Counted from the stretch's first letter, positions 9,701 to 21,730 are shown. The stretch is DNA of 64,000 bases from Dactylonectria macrodidyma (GCA_020744425.1 JAGMUV010000010.1:1550001-1614000); one strand, 5' to 3'. The notes: a model not told the origin generated them from the sequence alone. Made by a program: numbers and translations.

Positions 9701-10763
9701 GTCAGAAAGATAGATGGTCCTAACTATCATCCATCTTGCTGTTTTATTTCAAGCTCCGTGCCAACATATCGTCCACCATGCGGTGGGCAGCTCCCAGATA
9801 TCGTGTCGGATTACAAATGTCGGATAGTGGCTCTAGGCCTAGCACCTTGGGAATGCGGTCATTCTTCTTGGGCTCATCCAGAGGCTGGTTTTGCCCTCGA
9901 CAACTGGCTTACAACTCTCATAGACCACATCGTGTGCAGTCTGACCTCCAACGTGGCGCGCCAGTTCCATCATCACAGCTTCACCGACAATCCTTGCGTA
10001 TACATGAGATTATCGTGCAACCGCTCTTCGTACACCACTGGGCCCGGCAGTGCGAAGTGCGCTTGGTGGAAGGCACCCACGGCGATCACAAAGCTCTGCG
10101 GGATAGCAACCCATTCCAGATGCCAAGCCCTAGAGCACGCTCCAAGTCTGCCACTCTAGCATCTTGCACCAGTGCTGCGTTAAATAGTAACAAGTTTGGA
10201 GTAGCTAGGGTGACCTCGCTGGAGATCGGGTTCCGCTTCTGTGGCAGGGTGGATGAAGCATCGTGGTGGGAGGGGCTGTACTGTGAAAGGTCGAAACTGG
10301 TATAAAAATTGCCTGATATAACCAATCAGCTAGTTATCTCACACATATAGCTGTCGCATGCAATCTGAGTTCGTAAATGTCGCCAGAATTAACTTAATGC
10401 TACATCAGGTTACATTTAAAAGCCAGTCTCACGCTACTTTCTCAATCACTTATTTTAATCTCAAATAGAAATTAAGTTGATTGGGGCAATCAAGTTATAT
10501 TGATAGCTGATGTGCCGGGTGTGAATCTAAGGTGACTTTGGGATGCTCTATATTGTGGTGACTTTACCTACATGGTGATTGAGGCGATCACTCCGTGATC
10601 ACTGTGTCGAAACTATCTTCCGTTCTGGAGATATAAGAAATGGGGCCCCGTCTTAGGTCCTACAGTAAGATTGGCAAGATATGTGGCACTGTGGGCTTGA
10701 GCTCTATAGAGTAGGGCTGTTGAAATCTGCAAAATAGGAGCTCCATACAGATTGCATGGATTA
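9701..10763. other. Decayed coding-like sequence, family not recognised
   Basis: On the minus strand, 10325-10086 has an open frame (NLLLFNAALVQDARVADLER), and an overlapping frame reads SFVIAVGAFHQAHFALPGPV before stops. This looks like a broken gene rather than random sequence. I cannot name the family, and the plus-strand frames here appear to be shadows. From 10330 to 10763 I see nothing. Confidence 0.3.
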
Positions 10764-10853
10764 ATGTGCGCTATAGCCACCAACACACCCCCTAGGCTCT
10801 AGGGCTCTCAGATCCCCTAGGCCTACTGATTTGTTGGTGGCTATAGCGCACAT
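10764..10853. repeat. 90-bp hairpin/MITE-like element with perfect 21-bp arms
   Basis: The arms 10764-10784 (ATGTGCGCTATAGCCACC...) and 10833-10853 are exact reverse complements. The 48 bases between them contain CCCCTAGG twice and are themselves partly palindromic. No convincing target duplication is visible: the left flank ends ...GGATTA and the right flank begins ACAAGG. A miniature inverted-repeat element is the simplest reading. Confidence 0.65.
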
Positions 10854-11016
10854 ACAAGGGCTAACGTCTAGCCCACACACACAGAAGGTACTCGCCTTCG
10901 GAAGATCTCTATTCCGATTTTGCCAACAATAGGCGAAACTGTCACCGACACTGGTTGTTGGCTCTACGTGAGACATTTTCTGCAATGTCATTCAAATTCT
11001 GCAGTAAAAATCAAAC

Positions 11017-11981
11017 ATGTCAAAGCCCAATCTATTGCTGTGCTTTGATGCATTCGGTACCCTGTTCAAACCTAAACGACCAATTTCATTGCAGTACAGC
11101 GAAGTTGCCCGGCAATGTGGCATCTCCGGCTTCAGTGACGATGAGCTTCAATTGGCGTTGGGAGCAGCGATCAAATATGAAACAAAACGGCATCCCAACT
11201 ATGGCAAGTCAACTGGCTTGGGTGCAGCCAAATGGTGGACAAATGTAGGTTCCCTCTTCTACAGAAAACTTAGAACGATTGTTACGGCCATCAATTAAGC
11301 ATATTACAGGTCATTCACAAAACGTTCACGCCTTTAATAAACAGCGATGAAGTTCTACCCATAGATCTGGCGCCAAAGCTACTACACCGATTCTCATCTA
11401 ATGAAGGATATGATGCCGAGCCGAACCTTGCATCGGCCCTAAGGGCACTCAAGCATCAGAACTCTCGAAGGCACTATAATAATATTGTTATCGGAGTAAT
11501 TACGAATTCCGACGATCGTGTTCCCAGTATTCTCTCATCATTAGGTATCAGTATCAGCCCCCTGCGATACGGCACAGAGGAGTACCCAAGCACGCTCGCA
11601 GAGCAGGACTATGATATCGATTTCCATTGCATGTCATATGATGTTGGTGTTGAAAAGCCGGACAAGTTCATTTTCGATGCAGCCCAGCTCATGCTGACAC
11701 GAGTCATTGCAATTCGAGATGGCAAAAGCGTCACCGAAGCCAAGTCGAATATCGAAACATGGCAGAAATTGTACGTCGGTGATGAGTACGCTAAGGACGT
11801 TATTGGAGCGCGAAATGCAGGCTGGAACCCGGTGCTACTCGATGCGGATGAATGTTCTACCAGTACCCTTAGACTGGAGGACTATGCTACACAGACGTTA
11901 GAAGATGTATTCAAAGAGCATGACGTTCTTAGAGTACACTCCATTCAAAACTTAGCGATGTGGCTTACGGGTAGGAAATAA
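11017..11981 (+). CDS. HAD-superfamily hydrolase (HDHD3-like)
   Basis: Two exons (11017-11244, 11310-11981; 65-bp GT-AG intron) encode 299 aa. All four HAD motifs are visible: motif I LCFDAFGTLF (nucleophile Asp and the DxxxT pattern), motif II VITNSD, motif III lysine in GVEKPDKFIFDAA, and motif IV VGDEYAKDVIGARNAGW. The cap insertion is between motifs I and II, as in the haloacid dehalogenase-like/HDHD3 group. The protein is probably a soluble phosphatase or dehalogenase-type hydrolase, and the substrate cannot be inferred. No frameshift or missing motif. The nearest neighbours are decayed sequence, so there is no pathway clue. Confidence 0.9.
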
Positions 11982-14102
11982 GCCTGTGTCAGAGATGGCA
12001 GGTCTTTCCGAATTAGAGGGTTACGTGTATTTGACTTTTCAAGATTCTAAACACGGACTACCTTTAACAGAAAGTTCCACTGGGGAGGAGAGCTTATTAT
12101 TTCAATACTAGTAGTTCACGAAGGTTATGAAGCCGCGAGGGCTGCTCCTAATATGCCGCCTACTACAGCTACGTTGGTCGGTGTTGGGGGGTCGTTGGAT
12201 TCGCCGGAGCTAGAGGAGCAAGCAGGTGTTTGAGAGTCTGTCTCAGAAGGTGCAGGCGAAGATAGCAAAGTCGTGCTCCTAGAGGAGATGATGGCAGCCG
12301 GGCCGAGCTGGCGCACGACTGTGCTGGTGCTACTGGCCGGAAGGGAGAAGCTGTTTTTGCAGCACTTGTCTCATAACACACAATATTCGCTGATACTATG
12401 GCCTCGGCAAGAAGGAAGTGGAAGTCTGGTAATAATTGTTTTACTTAATTTATTATATCTTCTATATAATTATATCCGTTGGTCCCTTTAGTCCTGACCT
12501 CGTGTCATTGTTGCCTTAGCCAGCTGATAAAATAAACATTTTCAGATAGCCCCAATTAGTGCCCCGATTGGTGCCCTGATGATGCCAGGATGGAGATGTC
12601 TTACATCTCTCTAACGGGCATTGAGGGCATGTCGATCACAAATCATTTCAAGGAAGTGCTCAGAGCGAACATCCGGAACCCGGCCCGATCTGACCCCAAT
12701 CCTGCAGATCTATCTACCTTGCCATTCTCCACACCGGTATGCAAGAGAGGGGCACATGTTTCACTCGTTTACCATCTCAAGTTCCACTGCTGCTCGGGTT
12801 CGGCATTAGTTCCCGCTCATTATAACTAGCTCCCGCTCGATCCCGCTCGATAATTCCCTCCACATTCCAGCTTATCTGGTCTGTATGTCTGTCCCTGCAA
12901 AGACGTCGTCATTCGTGCCCGCACCTCGAGCCGCCGACGACAGCAGATGCATCTCGAGTCATGAGTCCTGAAAAACGCCATTCTTTAGGTATCTGTTTTG
13001 TCGATCCTTAATTCCATACTGTCTCCCTGCATCCCAGTTCCCCACTCTCTCATTCCCGCCTCGATCTCACGGCAGCCAGTAAAATATCTCCGGGTGCGTG
13101 CCGTGTCTCGGCTAAGCGCGGGTGAGCCCCGAAGACCCTGTTTACTCTGCATGTTACGAAGTACTTACAGAAGCTAACCTATGAGGGGAGCCGTGAACCA
13201 ATCTCGATCCCGGAGTTTACCATCACGAGCACTTTTGTGCGCTCGTGGCGAACCGCAGTGGGTCTCTTCGTTGGTTATGGTGCGTCACCTTGACATGTGA
13301 AGTAGGCGAAGTGAAGAGGACATAAGGGGTGCCCTTGCGTAGGGTGCTTTGAGCTGAAGAGCACCCAAGTGAAGACCAAGGTTTCTCAAAGAAGAAGCAA
13401 GCATGCAAGAGATTGGCTTTGCTAGAGACGTAGGCAAGAGCTAGCTAGCTAGAGATTGGAATCATTCTTTGAGACGGGACGCCCGCAGGAATGCAAGAGG
13501 CAAAGGTGGTTACTGGGGGTAGACGCAAGGGCGTCCGTATCAGGCCCGCCACGCTGCAAAGTGGTGCCAATCACAATTTAGCCCATTACTTTTTAGCCTA
13601 CCGTTCCACAGGTGAAAAACACAAGCTGGGCACTGGCGATTCCGTCAAGATTGGGCGTGGGCTTGAATATTCGTTAGATCCAGCTTTTGAGAAAACGGGG
13701 AGAACGTGGGTTCTCGGATGAAGGAAACTTAAGACAGCCTCCAGGGATCGAAGAAGGTATTCCTCTGTCACCCTTGAATGTTCTCGGCGAGATCTGGCTA
13801 TCACATGTGATACTTGCAGATCCGCGGGGTTCTAAGACATCCAGCTGCGGTACAACAAACACGTCATTGATCTTGCGGCATTTAGGGAGATAAGAGAAAA
13901 CTCCTTGTCGAGGAGCAGCGGCGTTTTCCCTACGCGGTTTAGTTATCGAAGCTGATGATGCAGGAGTAGCGAGCACATATAAGATATGCTTATCCCTATG
14001 ATTCATGCCACAAACTCTACCTCCTTGCAACCCTGCCTTTTCTCAGCTGCCCAGCCCGATTGGTATCTTAAAGTTTCAAGACACTTCACCACCTCCTTCA
14101 AA
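11982..14102. other. 2.1-kb gene-poor region
   Basis: On the minus strand near 12380-12125, Ser/Thr/Pro-rich frames end in a short hydrophobic stretch (NVAVVGGILGAALAAS). This could be the tail of a lost surface protein, but no conserved part is left. A short CCCGCTCGAT repeat occurs at 12828-12848. Open frames at 13491-13804 overlap on both strands and look random. A TATA-like ACATATAAG at 13975-13983 belongs to the P450 promoter. Confidence 0.4.
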
Positions 14103-15783
14103 ATGATTACCACCTTATTGCAACTCGTTTTTGTACTTCTGGCGTTCTTTCTCATCTACCTGCTTCGCTCTGGGGCAACATCTCTCCATGGCTTGCCTCC
14201 TGGACCAAGGCCTCTCCCCATCGTGGGAAACATCAAGGACCTCCCACCACAAGGTGTACCCGAGTTCGAGCACTGGCTCAAGTTCAAAGACGCCTACGGC
14301 CCACTTATTTCAATGACGGTCCTCGGAACGACGCTTGTCGTAATCCATTCCCACGAGGCCGCGCAAGAACTCCTAGTCAAGAAGTCTACCAAGACCGCCA
14401 GGCGACCAGACCTGTACTTTGCGGATAAGATGTGTGGATTTGGCGGGCTCACACCTAATCTCAGTTACGGCATTACGCATCGTCTGCATCGCAAGTTTAT
14501 GCACCAGGAGATGGGGTCCAAGACTATCGTGCAGAAGTTTTACGGCATTCAGGATGAAGAATCGCGACGCTTTCTTTTGCGTGTCTTGAATGATCCAGAC
14601 AACACGATAGAGCACATCAAGACGTAAGTTAGAGTCGTTGATCAATGGCCCTCGGAGCTTCATTCAAACTTGATTACTAAATCATGGCCACAGTGAGGCA
14701 AGTGCTATCATTCTGAAGATAACGTACGGCTACTCCATTGAGCCTCATGAAGCTGACCCTTTGGTTGGAATAATTGAGCGCATGATGGACAGCTTTTCAC
14801 GTGCCCTTGTACCCATGGCTTGGCCTGTCGATATACTCCCATGGCTAAGGCACCTCCCTAGTAGTTTTCCAGGCGCATCCTTCAAACAGACTGCTCGTGA
14901 TTGGAGAGAAATCACTCGTCAGGCAACTGAGATTCCCTACAGATTTGTCCAAGAACAAATGACGGATGGTAACTCGAGACCATCATACGTCGCCTCCCTC
15001 TTGGAGCAGTACTGCAGCAAAGATGAGGAGGGCTGGAAATTGGACGGAGAGGGAGAGGAAGTCATCAAAAACAGCGCTGTCATAATCTATGGAGGAGGCG
15101 CCGACACGACGGTCTCAACCATCAGCAGCTTTGTGCTGGCCATGGTCCTCTACCCAGAGGTTCAACTTCGAGCCCAAGAGGAAATTGACAGAGTTGTGGG
15201 AACTGATAGAATGCCCACGTTTGAGGATAGGGATCATCTACCCTATATCAACGCGCTCATCAAGGAGACTCTCCGATGGCTCCCTGTTGTTCCGATCGGA
15301 ACGACGCATGTCGCTGAAGAGGAGATCACTTATGCCGGATATCGCATTCCTAAAGGGGCTTACCTGCTCCCTGCGATCTGGTGGTTCTTACACGATCCGG
15401 AGATACACCCAGAGCCGTCTATCTTTGATCCCGAGAGGTTCCTGGAACCGCGAAATGAACCTGACCCAGCGAATCATGCATTCGGATACGGTCGCAGAAT
15501 CTGCCCCGGCCGTTACTTGGCAGATGACAACCTTTTCTTGACTATCTCGCGAATGCTGGCTACTTTTAATATCCAAAAGGCTATTGATGAGCAGGGAAGA
15601 ACAATTGAGGCCAAAGTCGGGATGACAGCAGGTCTGATCAGCCATCCCATTAGATTTCCCTACAGTATCAAACCCAGGAGTGCGAAACACGTGAAGCTCG
15701 TCCGGTTCACTGAAGTTAATTATCCGTGGGATAAGAGCGATGCTGTGCATCTAGGAGGGGGGATTCTGGTGGATGGACCTTAA
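14103..15783 (+). CDS. Cytochrome P450 monooxygenase
   Basis: Two exons (14103-14623, 14694-15783) encode 536 aa. The start is chosen because it begins the membrane anchor TLLQLVFVLLAFFLIYLLRS, followed by the proline-rich hinge LPPGPRPLPIVGN. Signature motifs: I-helix GGGADTTVST, K-helix ETLR, FDPERFLEP and the haem loop FGYGRRICPGR with the thiolate Cys. Overall it resembles the fungal P450s of the O-methylsterigmatocystin oxidoreductase-like type, an ER-bound class common in secondary metabolism. I would not assign a substrate. The 70-bp intron has a TTACTAA branch-like site. There is no cluster partner beside it, only decayed sequence and, 7 kb away, an NRPS remnant. Confidence 0.93.
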
Positions 15784-16695
15784 TCTCAACTGACGATGCG
15801 CGGCGTGTCATCGCTGAGCTTCAGGAGCTATGGGTGGCATCACACCGCTACACTGCAGGGCTTGACACCTGCTGACTCGGATGAGCAACAGCCGGCGGTT
15901 AGACGAACTCACCACTGGTGTGGTAGAGGAATGAATCGGTTCAAACCACAGGGATAATGCGCATCAGGACTAGGTAGTGGGACTGCAAATGGCGTAATTA
16001 TTCCACCATGTAATTACCGACAGAAAGTCACGGTTTTTCAGGCCGGCTATTACTCGACCTCTCCGGCGGCTCTGACCCTGTGGACGACGCCGCGCTTATG
16101 CAGCAAATGCAATGTCCGTATGATATCTAGCAGGGATTTTGTTTTTGGCGTTGGCTGCATTGTATTTTTACGTTGTATTTTTACATTGTATTTTTCCATG
16201 GTAATTTTCCATTGCTTGTTGGAGTTCTTGGCAGTTGTGTTCGCCTGATAATAGCTAACACAGAGTTCTTAACCTGTTGCCCATGAAAAGGTGATAAATA
16301 ACCATCGCATTGAGTAAAACGTAATTCTTAATGCTCATCAGGAACGTGAGGCTGGAAATGGGAGTCTTCGGGGGCGATCTGGGTTAGCATTTGGGCCAAC
16401 AGTTTTCGACGACATAGCACGAGGAGACTCACCAGATTGACTGCTCGCGTTACATTCAGCGCTATCCCACCTGAAATGGACGACTAACAACAACCAGCTC
16501 CTATTTTTAGCCCTCGATAGGTAAGAGAATCGAGAGATATAAATTTCTCGTTTCTAGTTATCCTGGTTTCTCGGTATCTTATCATCTCTTGCAAGCGCCT
16601 CCATTGTTGCTCAGGCAGATCTAATCTAAAGATTTGTTCCCCCTTCTACTGCCATTCCACACTGCGACTTCACACTCCTTTAATTTCCCATCAAC
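15784..16695. other. Intergenic with a short tandem repeat
   Basis: No gene seen. Around 16155-16205 the unit TTGTATTTTTAC is repeated about three times. A TATA-like GATATAAAT near 16535-16543 may serve the small ORF at 16696. Confidence 0.45.
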
Positions 16696-16848
16696 ATGGT
16701 CGTCGGACGCAACCGAATTCGATTTGACCAACCCGTGCCCGAGAATCAAGGCTACCGTAGCTATATCAAAGACCTGAACGAACAATTCATTGCAGATGAT
16801 CCAAGCAATATGGATCCCGAGAGCTGCGTTGCTTGTATCATTCACTGA
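16696..16848 (+). CDS. 50-aa protein with CaaX-like C-terminus
   Basis: ATG 16696 to TGA 16846-16848 gives 50 residues beginning MVVGRNRIRFDQPVPENQGY and ending ...PESCVACIIH. The last four residues, C-I-I-H, fit a CaaX prenylation box, and a second Cys three residues upstream (C-V-A-C) resembles the palmitoyl/farnesyl pair of Ras-like tails. Composition is polar and charged, codons look normal, the start has a favourable context (AACATGG), and a TATA-like element lies about 150 bases upstream. No signal peptide, no Kex2 repeats. It could be a lipopeptide pheromone-like precursor, a small membrane-tethered regulator, or chance. It is convergent with the NLR gene, 300 bases apart. Confidence 0.5.
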   Translation: MVVGRNRIRFDQPVPENQGYRSYIKDLNEQFIADDPSNMDPESCVACIIH

Positions 16849-16879
16849 GACTACGACCACCTTATTCCGGCTCCCCTAT

Positions 16880-17150
16880 TTACTTTAGCTTTTACTTTTC
16901 ATAATTAAAACAGTTTAGTTTCTTGATTTCAGAAGATTATTTAACTCAATCAAAGTTAAATAAGCTTTTTTTAATTTAAGTTTAAAATATAATTTAATTT
17001 TAAAATATTAATTAATTTTATATACTTACTTTATACAGGAGTATTTTAATATAATTTAATTTAATATATAAAAATCTTCCTTTCTTTAATAATTTAAATC
17101 CTAGTTTATCTCTAGCTTTCTTAACTCTTTATCTATTCCAGCCTGCATTA
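16880..17150. other. Very AT-rich convergent 3' spacer
   Basis: This stretch is made of runs of TTTAA, TATAA and AATTTAA with few C or G, lying between the convergent 3' ends of the small CaaX ORF and the NLR. It may be the shared terminator region or an old RIP-affected repeat. No reading frame is supported. Confidence 0.5.
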
Positions 17151-20100
17151 CTATTTTCTTTTAAAATAACGAATCCACCTCGTTTCTCTTAGCTTCTTAG
17201 GAAGAGTAGTAATATTCTCAGTGGCTTCCAGTAGTTGTGGCCTCGCTAGATTAGCAGTCCCTGAAGGCTTAATAAGTAATCCATATCGCTTCTGCGCTCT
17301 TCCCAGCGCTACAGCATGATCCTGCCACCACTGGCCAGTTGAGGTGGGTTCTCCTGCAGCTATCCTTAATACAGCCTGATCGTATGTTTCTTTGTCCTCT
17401 GCATCCCTCTCTAACCGCACCTCCAACGCGTCATACTGGTCCTCCGCTATAGCTATGTCATTTCGATGTGCGTCGCGGTATGCAAGCGCTTCAGCGACTC
17501 TGCCCTGCCGAGCCAGAGCCAGCATGATGTTGTAATGGGCGACCTCGAATAGCCCTCGGATATCATTAGTCGGCGAGTTCTCTCCTGATAGTTGTTTCAA
17601 GGAGTCAAGGGCTTCCCTGTGCTGAGCCTCCGCAAGTTCGAACTTGCCGCGTGCCTGCAACACGACGCCAGTCGCATTCACCCTCGCCACGGTGTATGTG
17701 GATGACACTTCCTGCGTCCGTTGACACGCCTGCACAAACTCCATTCGCATTCGCCACAATCGCTCAAAATCAGGCGCCTGCAGGAGTAATATGCGCACGT
17801 CAAGATCGGTTAAGAACTTCCACAACGTCCGTTGGAACTCCGGATGGCATGCGCTTCGGGGTAGCCCCTGCTTGATGACTAAGGCAAGCAGGGCCTCGAA
17901 AAGCTCTAGTGAGGTTAATTGTACTCGCGAGTCTCCGTCCAATGCCTCAAGTGCCGAGAGAACGTTATTTGCTGCGACCCAGGTGTCTGCGTCCCCGATG
18001 CCATGTGTTTCCAGGGTTTCTTGAAATACGTGGCTGAATATGTCTAGGGCTTCCATAAGCTGATCCGCGGAAGCATCTTTCTTGCGTCTTATAATTCGTC
18101 CACGGAGATTGAGGAAGCTCTGGTAGGAACGGTGATCCACTTTGACTGAGCCATCTGGGTTCAGCGAGCCCTCCAGAACCTCTAGATTTAACGACTCCGC
18201 CTCATCTGATCTGTTCAGTCGGTCCAGATTGTGGGCTTTGTTATGGAGGGCTACCAATAGCGCAGATTCGATCGAAGGGGTTTGCGGAGCGATTCCTCGT
18301 GCCTTTGTGATGATTTCGATAACTCTGACTTCGACATCGAGGGCATCTTGATAATTGAGCAAATCCCTGAGGATGATCTCTTTAGTCTGGAGCAGGTCAC
18401 TGATCTTGCCTAGCAGCTCTACCTCTTCCACAGCACCACTTCTTTCCTGTAAGTTCAAGTACTCCAGGTTTCTGTCAACGTCTTCTAATGCTGCCGTGTA
18501 CATCTGGCTACTCCGTAGGCAGCCAATCTTGGTGTTGCGAACATGGAGGGTGGATTCGTCTTGAGGCCCCCAGACTGCCATTGCCAAGTCGAGTGCGCGG
18601 GTAGATATCGCCAGAGCAGATTTGAGGTCGCCAAATGCATTTAAGTAACTGCTAAAGACTTGCATCAGCCGAGCGAGTGGCTTGCTTCGTATATGTACCT
18701 TCTCAGAGACGGCAATGGCTCGGTGGCAATGAGCGGAAAGGAACGAGCACACGGCCCATTCGGAAGAGTCGCGGCACGAAGTCCCTACGAACGGGAACAG
18801 GACACAGAGAACGGAGACAACCTCGGCCGCAAGATTCTCATCCTTTGATCCCACTTGGTTCCAGGCGAACTCATGCACCAGGGGGTGCATTTGCAGCACC
18901 GAAAACTGTCCCAAGTCGTCTTCTTGGACAAGTGACAATTGAAGCGCCCTGGCAACCATTTGCCTAAACTCGGTGGGGCTGAATCCTTGGAATTTGGGCA
19001 AATTGCGCACCATATCGACTGGAATCGCATCCCAGTGTAGGCATGACATGTACCCAAGCAGCGCCACGGTCGATGGTGATGATTCTAGCAGCCTGCTCAG
19101 GGAGACACTCCACGTCTTGTTGACAGATTGCTTCGCATTTCTGGGGTCTCGCGTGTTTCTATTCCAGACTGGCACACGGAGGATGTTGAAAGGGTCTATT
19201 CCGTCCTGGAAGGATTTGATATAGTCCCGAAGGGATACTTGTTGATCTCTGATATTGGCAGCCGCCTGGGCAATAGCGAGCGGCAGGTTGCCTAGCATAT
19301 TCACAAGATAGGACGGAGCCTCTTCTGTCTCGCTGGTCATCAGTCTAAGGCGCCCAGGAATAGATTTGGTAAGAAGTTCTATGCTTTCTTTTTCGTCCAT
19401 AGGCAGAACGTTCAAGCCATCTTCCGCAGCCGCAACATCGCCCTGAAATCTTGGGTCCCTACTGGTGATAAGAATACGCCCGGATCTGGGCAGATGCGGA
19501 TCTATTGCCTGCCGGTACTCGTCGAAGTCGTCTGCATTATCGAGAACAAGGAGCCAACCTGCGGGATTAGCTTCCAACTCGGAGCACGTTTCTTCGAGTA
19601 GGGTGGAGAGGTCCTGTGCCGGATTCTGCAACCGATCGTCAGGCTGCATCTTCGGCCTCAATTTGGCATAGTCGTGTATGAAATTGCTGGACTGATCCGC
19701 GCGGATCCAGAAAACATTAAGCCGAGTCTTCATCGTCTCGGCGAATTTCAGTGCGAGTTGTGTTTTCCTATTTGTGGGTTAGAACAGGCGAGACAGAAGC
19801 TTTGCATGTGTTACATACCCAACACCAGCAAGACCCCAGAGAACAAATATTTGAGGTTTCATGCTGACATAGTTCCAGAAGTATTCACGAAGACGTGTTT
19901 GATACATGGGCCTTTGTACGTAAGTACTGCATGGGCTGTCAAGTCTTGGCTGCCGATTTGAAAGCGAGGGCATGATTACTACATATTCATCAGCTTGCTG
20001 ATCTTGCTCATAGATACCATTTTTTGGGAACTACAAGTACTAACTCAATGCATCGGGATCATTGAGAGCTTGAGCACACAGTTTTACGAGGTTACCTGTC

Positions 20101-21137
20101 CCTGACTTTGACAGATAATCCGTCGTCGCAGCATTCAGCTTCTCAGTCTCCTTCCACTCGTCAAGCTGCAGAGTCTGTAACCCTTGGGGGACATTAAACC
20201 GGAAATAACGCCCAGTACTGTCCAGCTGCTGGCCAAATGCAGACTTGACAAACTCCTCTGCAACGTCCTCGGAGTCAGTCAAGATCTTGACCACAGCCTT
20301 CATAAGTGTGGTGAGCGAACTAGAAACCTTGGCTGCTTCAACAACACCGGTCCCGACGCTGACTAGGCAACCCAGTGACCGCCCTGCCCACCCTTTCTCA
20401 AGCTCCCGGTTGAGTTCGTTGACGGCTTCGTTAATAGGGTTGTTCCGGCGCATGCCTCCATCGCAAAACGACTCCCCACCGGCGAGTTTGACAGGATGGA
20501 AAAATATAGGAGCAGCTGCAGTGGCGCTGGCAGCCTCCCAAATGGAACATTTATAGTTCTGTTGAGTTGGATGGTTGCTATTATAGCTGCGGAGAACGTC
20601 TGGGCGGCTGTTGATGCCCCGAGTGACACATACCATGCTGCCGTGCAATCAGCACTCCGTGCAACGCACCAAAGACTCTGGTTTGGGGTTGAGTAGATCT
20701 TACACTTTGCAGCGGTCTTCAATGCTGTCTTCAATAAACTGACTGTCTCTTTCCATGTTGCGAGACTCAAGCAATTTCCGGACCTCCTCCTGCAGTGCAG
20801 AGATATCGTAGAACGCGCCGCTGGTCGCTTTTCTGAATAACTTCCCAAGTTTGGTCTGAGATATCGGGTTGTCAAACACAACCTTACCCGTCTGCTCGTA
20901 CTGAAGCAAGCATTCGTCGATAGACATGCGAAGGCGTCCAAGCATGATAGCGATCAGGCCACCTGTTGACGTGCCTACAATGAGGTCGAAGACGTCGCAT
21001 GGTAGCGGCTCGTGAATGAGGCCGTTCTCCGCCACTATCGTTCGGAATATGCGCTTCAGAACGAGGAGAGAAGCATACCCCTTGACGCCACCGCCATCTA
21101 ATGAAAGTATGCGGAGACCCTGTGGGCGATCACTCAT
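17151..21137 (-). CDS. NOD-like receptor: patatin - NB-ARC - TPR-like
   Basis: Four exons (21137-20704, 20637-20045, 19978-19819, 19767-17151; introns 51-66 bp) give 1267 aa with no break. N-terminal patatin-like phospholipase (about 1-340): oxyanion DGGGVKG, nucleophile elbow GTSTGG (Ser57) and catalytic Asp in FCDGGMRRNNP. NB-ARC (about 345-720): GLAGVGKTQLAL (P-loop, split by an intron), LLVLDNADD (Walker B), GRILITSRD, LGNLPLAIAQAAA (GLPL) and MHPLVHEF (MHD-like). The remainder is helical and TPR-like. This is the architecture of fungal patatin NLRs such as Neurospora PLP-1, which triggers cell death on non-self recognition. All catalytic and nucleotide-binding residues are present, so it looks functional. 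Confidence 0.94.
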
Positions 21138-21730
21138 TATTAGCAGAAGTCTCAGTGTAGAGCCTGATTGAAGTTGGGCGGGAAAAGGGATGAATGCGGG
21201 GTTTTTGTTCAATGTCAAAAGCGGCTGAGGCGGGTTTGCGTGTTTATTCAGCTGGTGGGTGCCAAGGCACTCTCGTTGGTCTAGACTCTGTTGACCAGCT
21301 CGATTTGCCACGAGCTGAACAGCCATCAGTGCGGCCAGGCAGGCTGTGGCGTTTGATCCTAGACTCTGTGGCCCAATTGACAGGAGATTGTAGTGAGATC
21401 GCAAGCATAGGTATCCACTTTCTTGGACACAATTGGGCGACGGCTTCGTGGCCCGACGAGACAACTAAGCCAAGATCAAAGGCCAATGTGTGGAGCCAGG
21501 CGAGGTTATATCAATAAGGTCAGATGGATTAGTAGCGCCATAGTTGTTCTAACAATACGAGGCTCCTGCAAAGCCTATTCAAGCCGTTTAGGCAAATGCT
21601 CTAAATCTCAACAATAAAGAGAGTCGGCATTACATATTTCATTCCTTATTTTAAAGTTGTTGAATTGGAGGGCCTTATCCTAGGATAGCAGTGATGTTAA
21701 GTGAGGGACCTTACGTTTTTGGTGCAGCTA
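21138..21730. other. NLR upstream region
   Basis: About 590 bases between the NLR start and the NRPS remnant. The frame upstream of the NLR ATG stays open to 21464 but lacks family similarity, so I keep the start at 21137. Confidence 0.4.

Noticed and set aside
9736..10305. 189-codon plus-strand open frame
   Set aside because: Composition is unlike a protein, and the minus strand has the more protein-like reading in broken frames. Treated as a shadow.
15089..15541. 150-codon frame inside the P450
   Set aside because: It overlaps the P450 coding frame, which has all family motifs. A shadow.
16621..16860. 79-codon minus-strand frame opposite the small CaaX ORF
   Set aside because: No similarity or start context. 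The plus-strand 50-codon frame has a cleaner start, promoter and end.
21138..21464. Upstream extension of the NLR frame to an earlier ATG
   Set aside because: The patatin family starts only a few residues before the DGGG motif, and the extension has random-looking composition.
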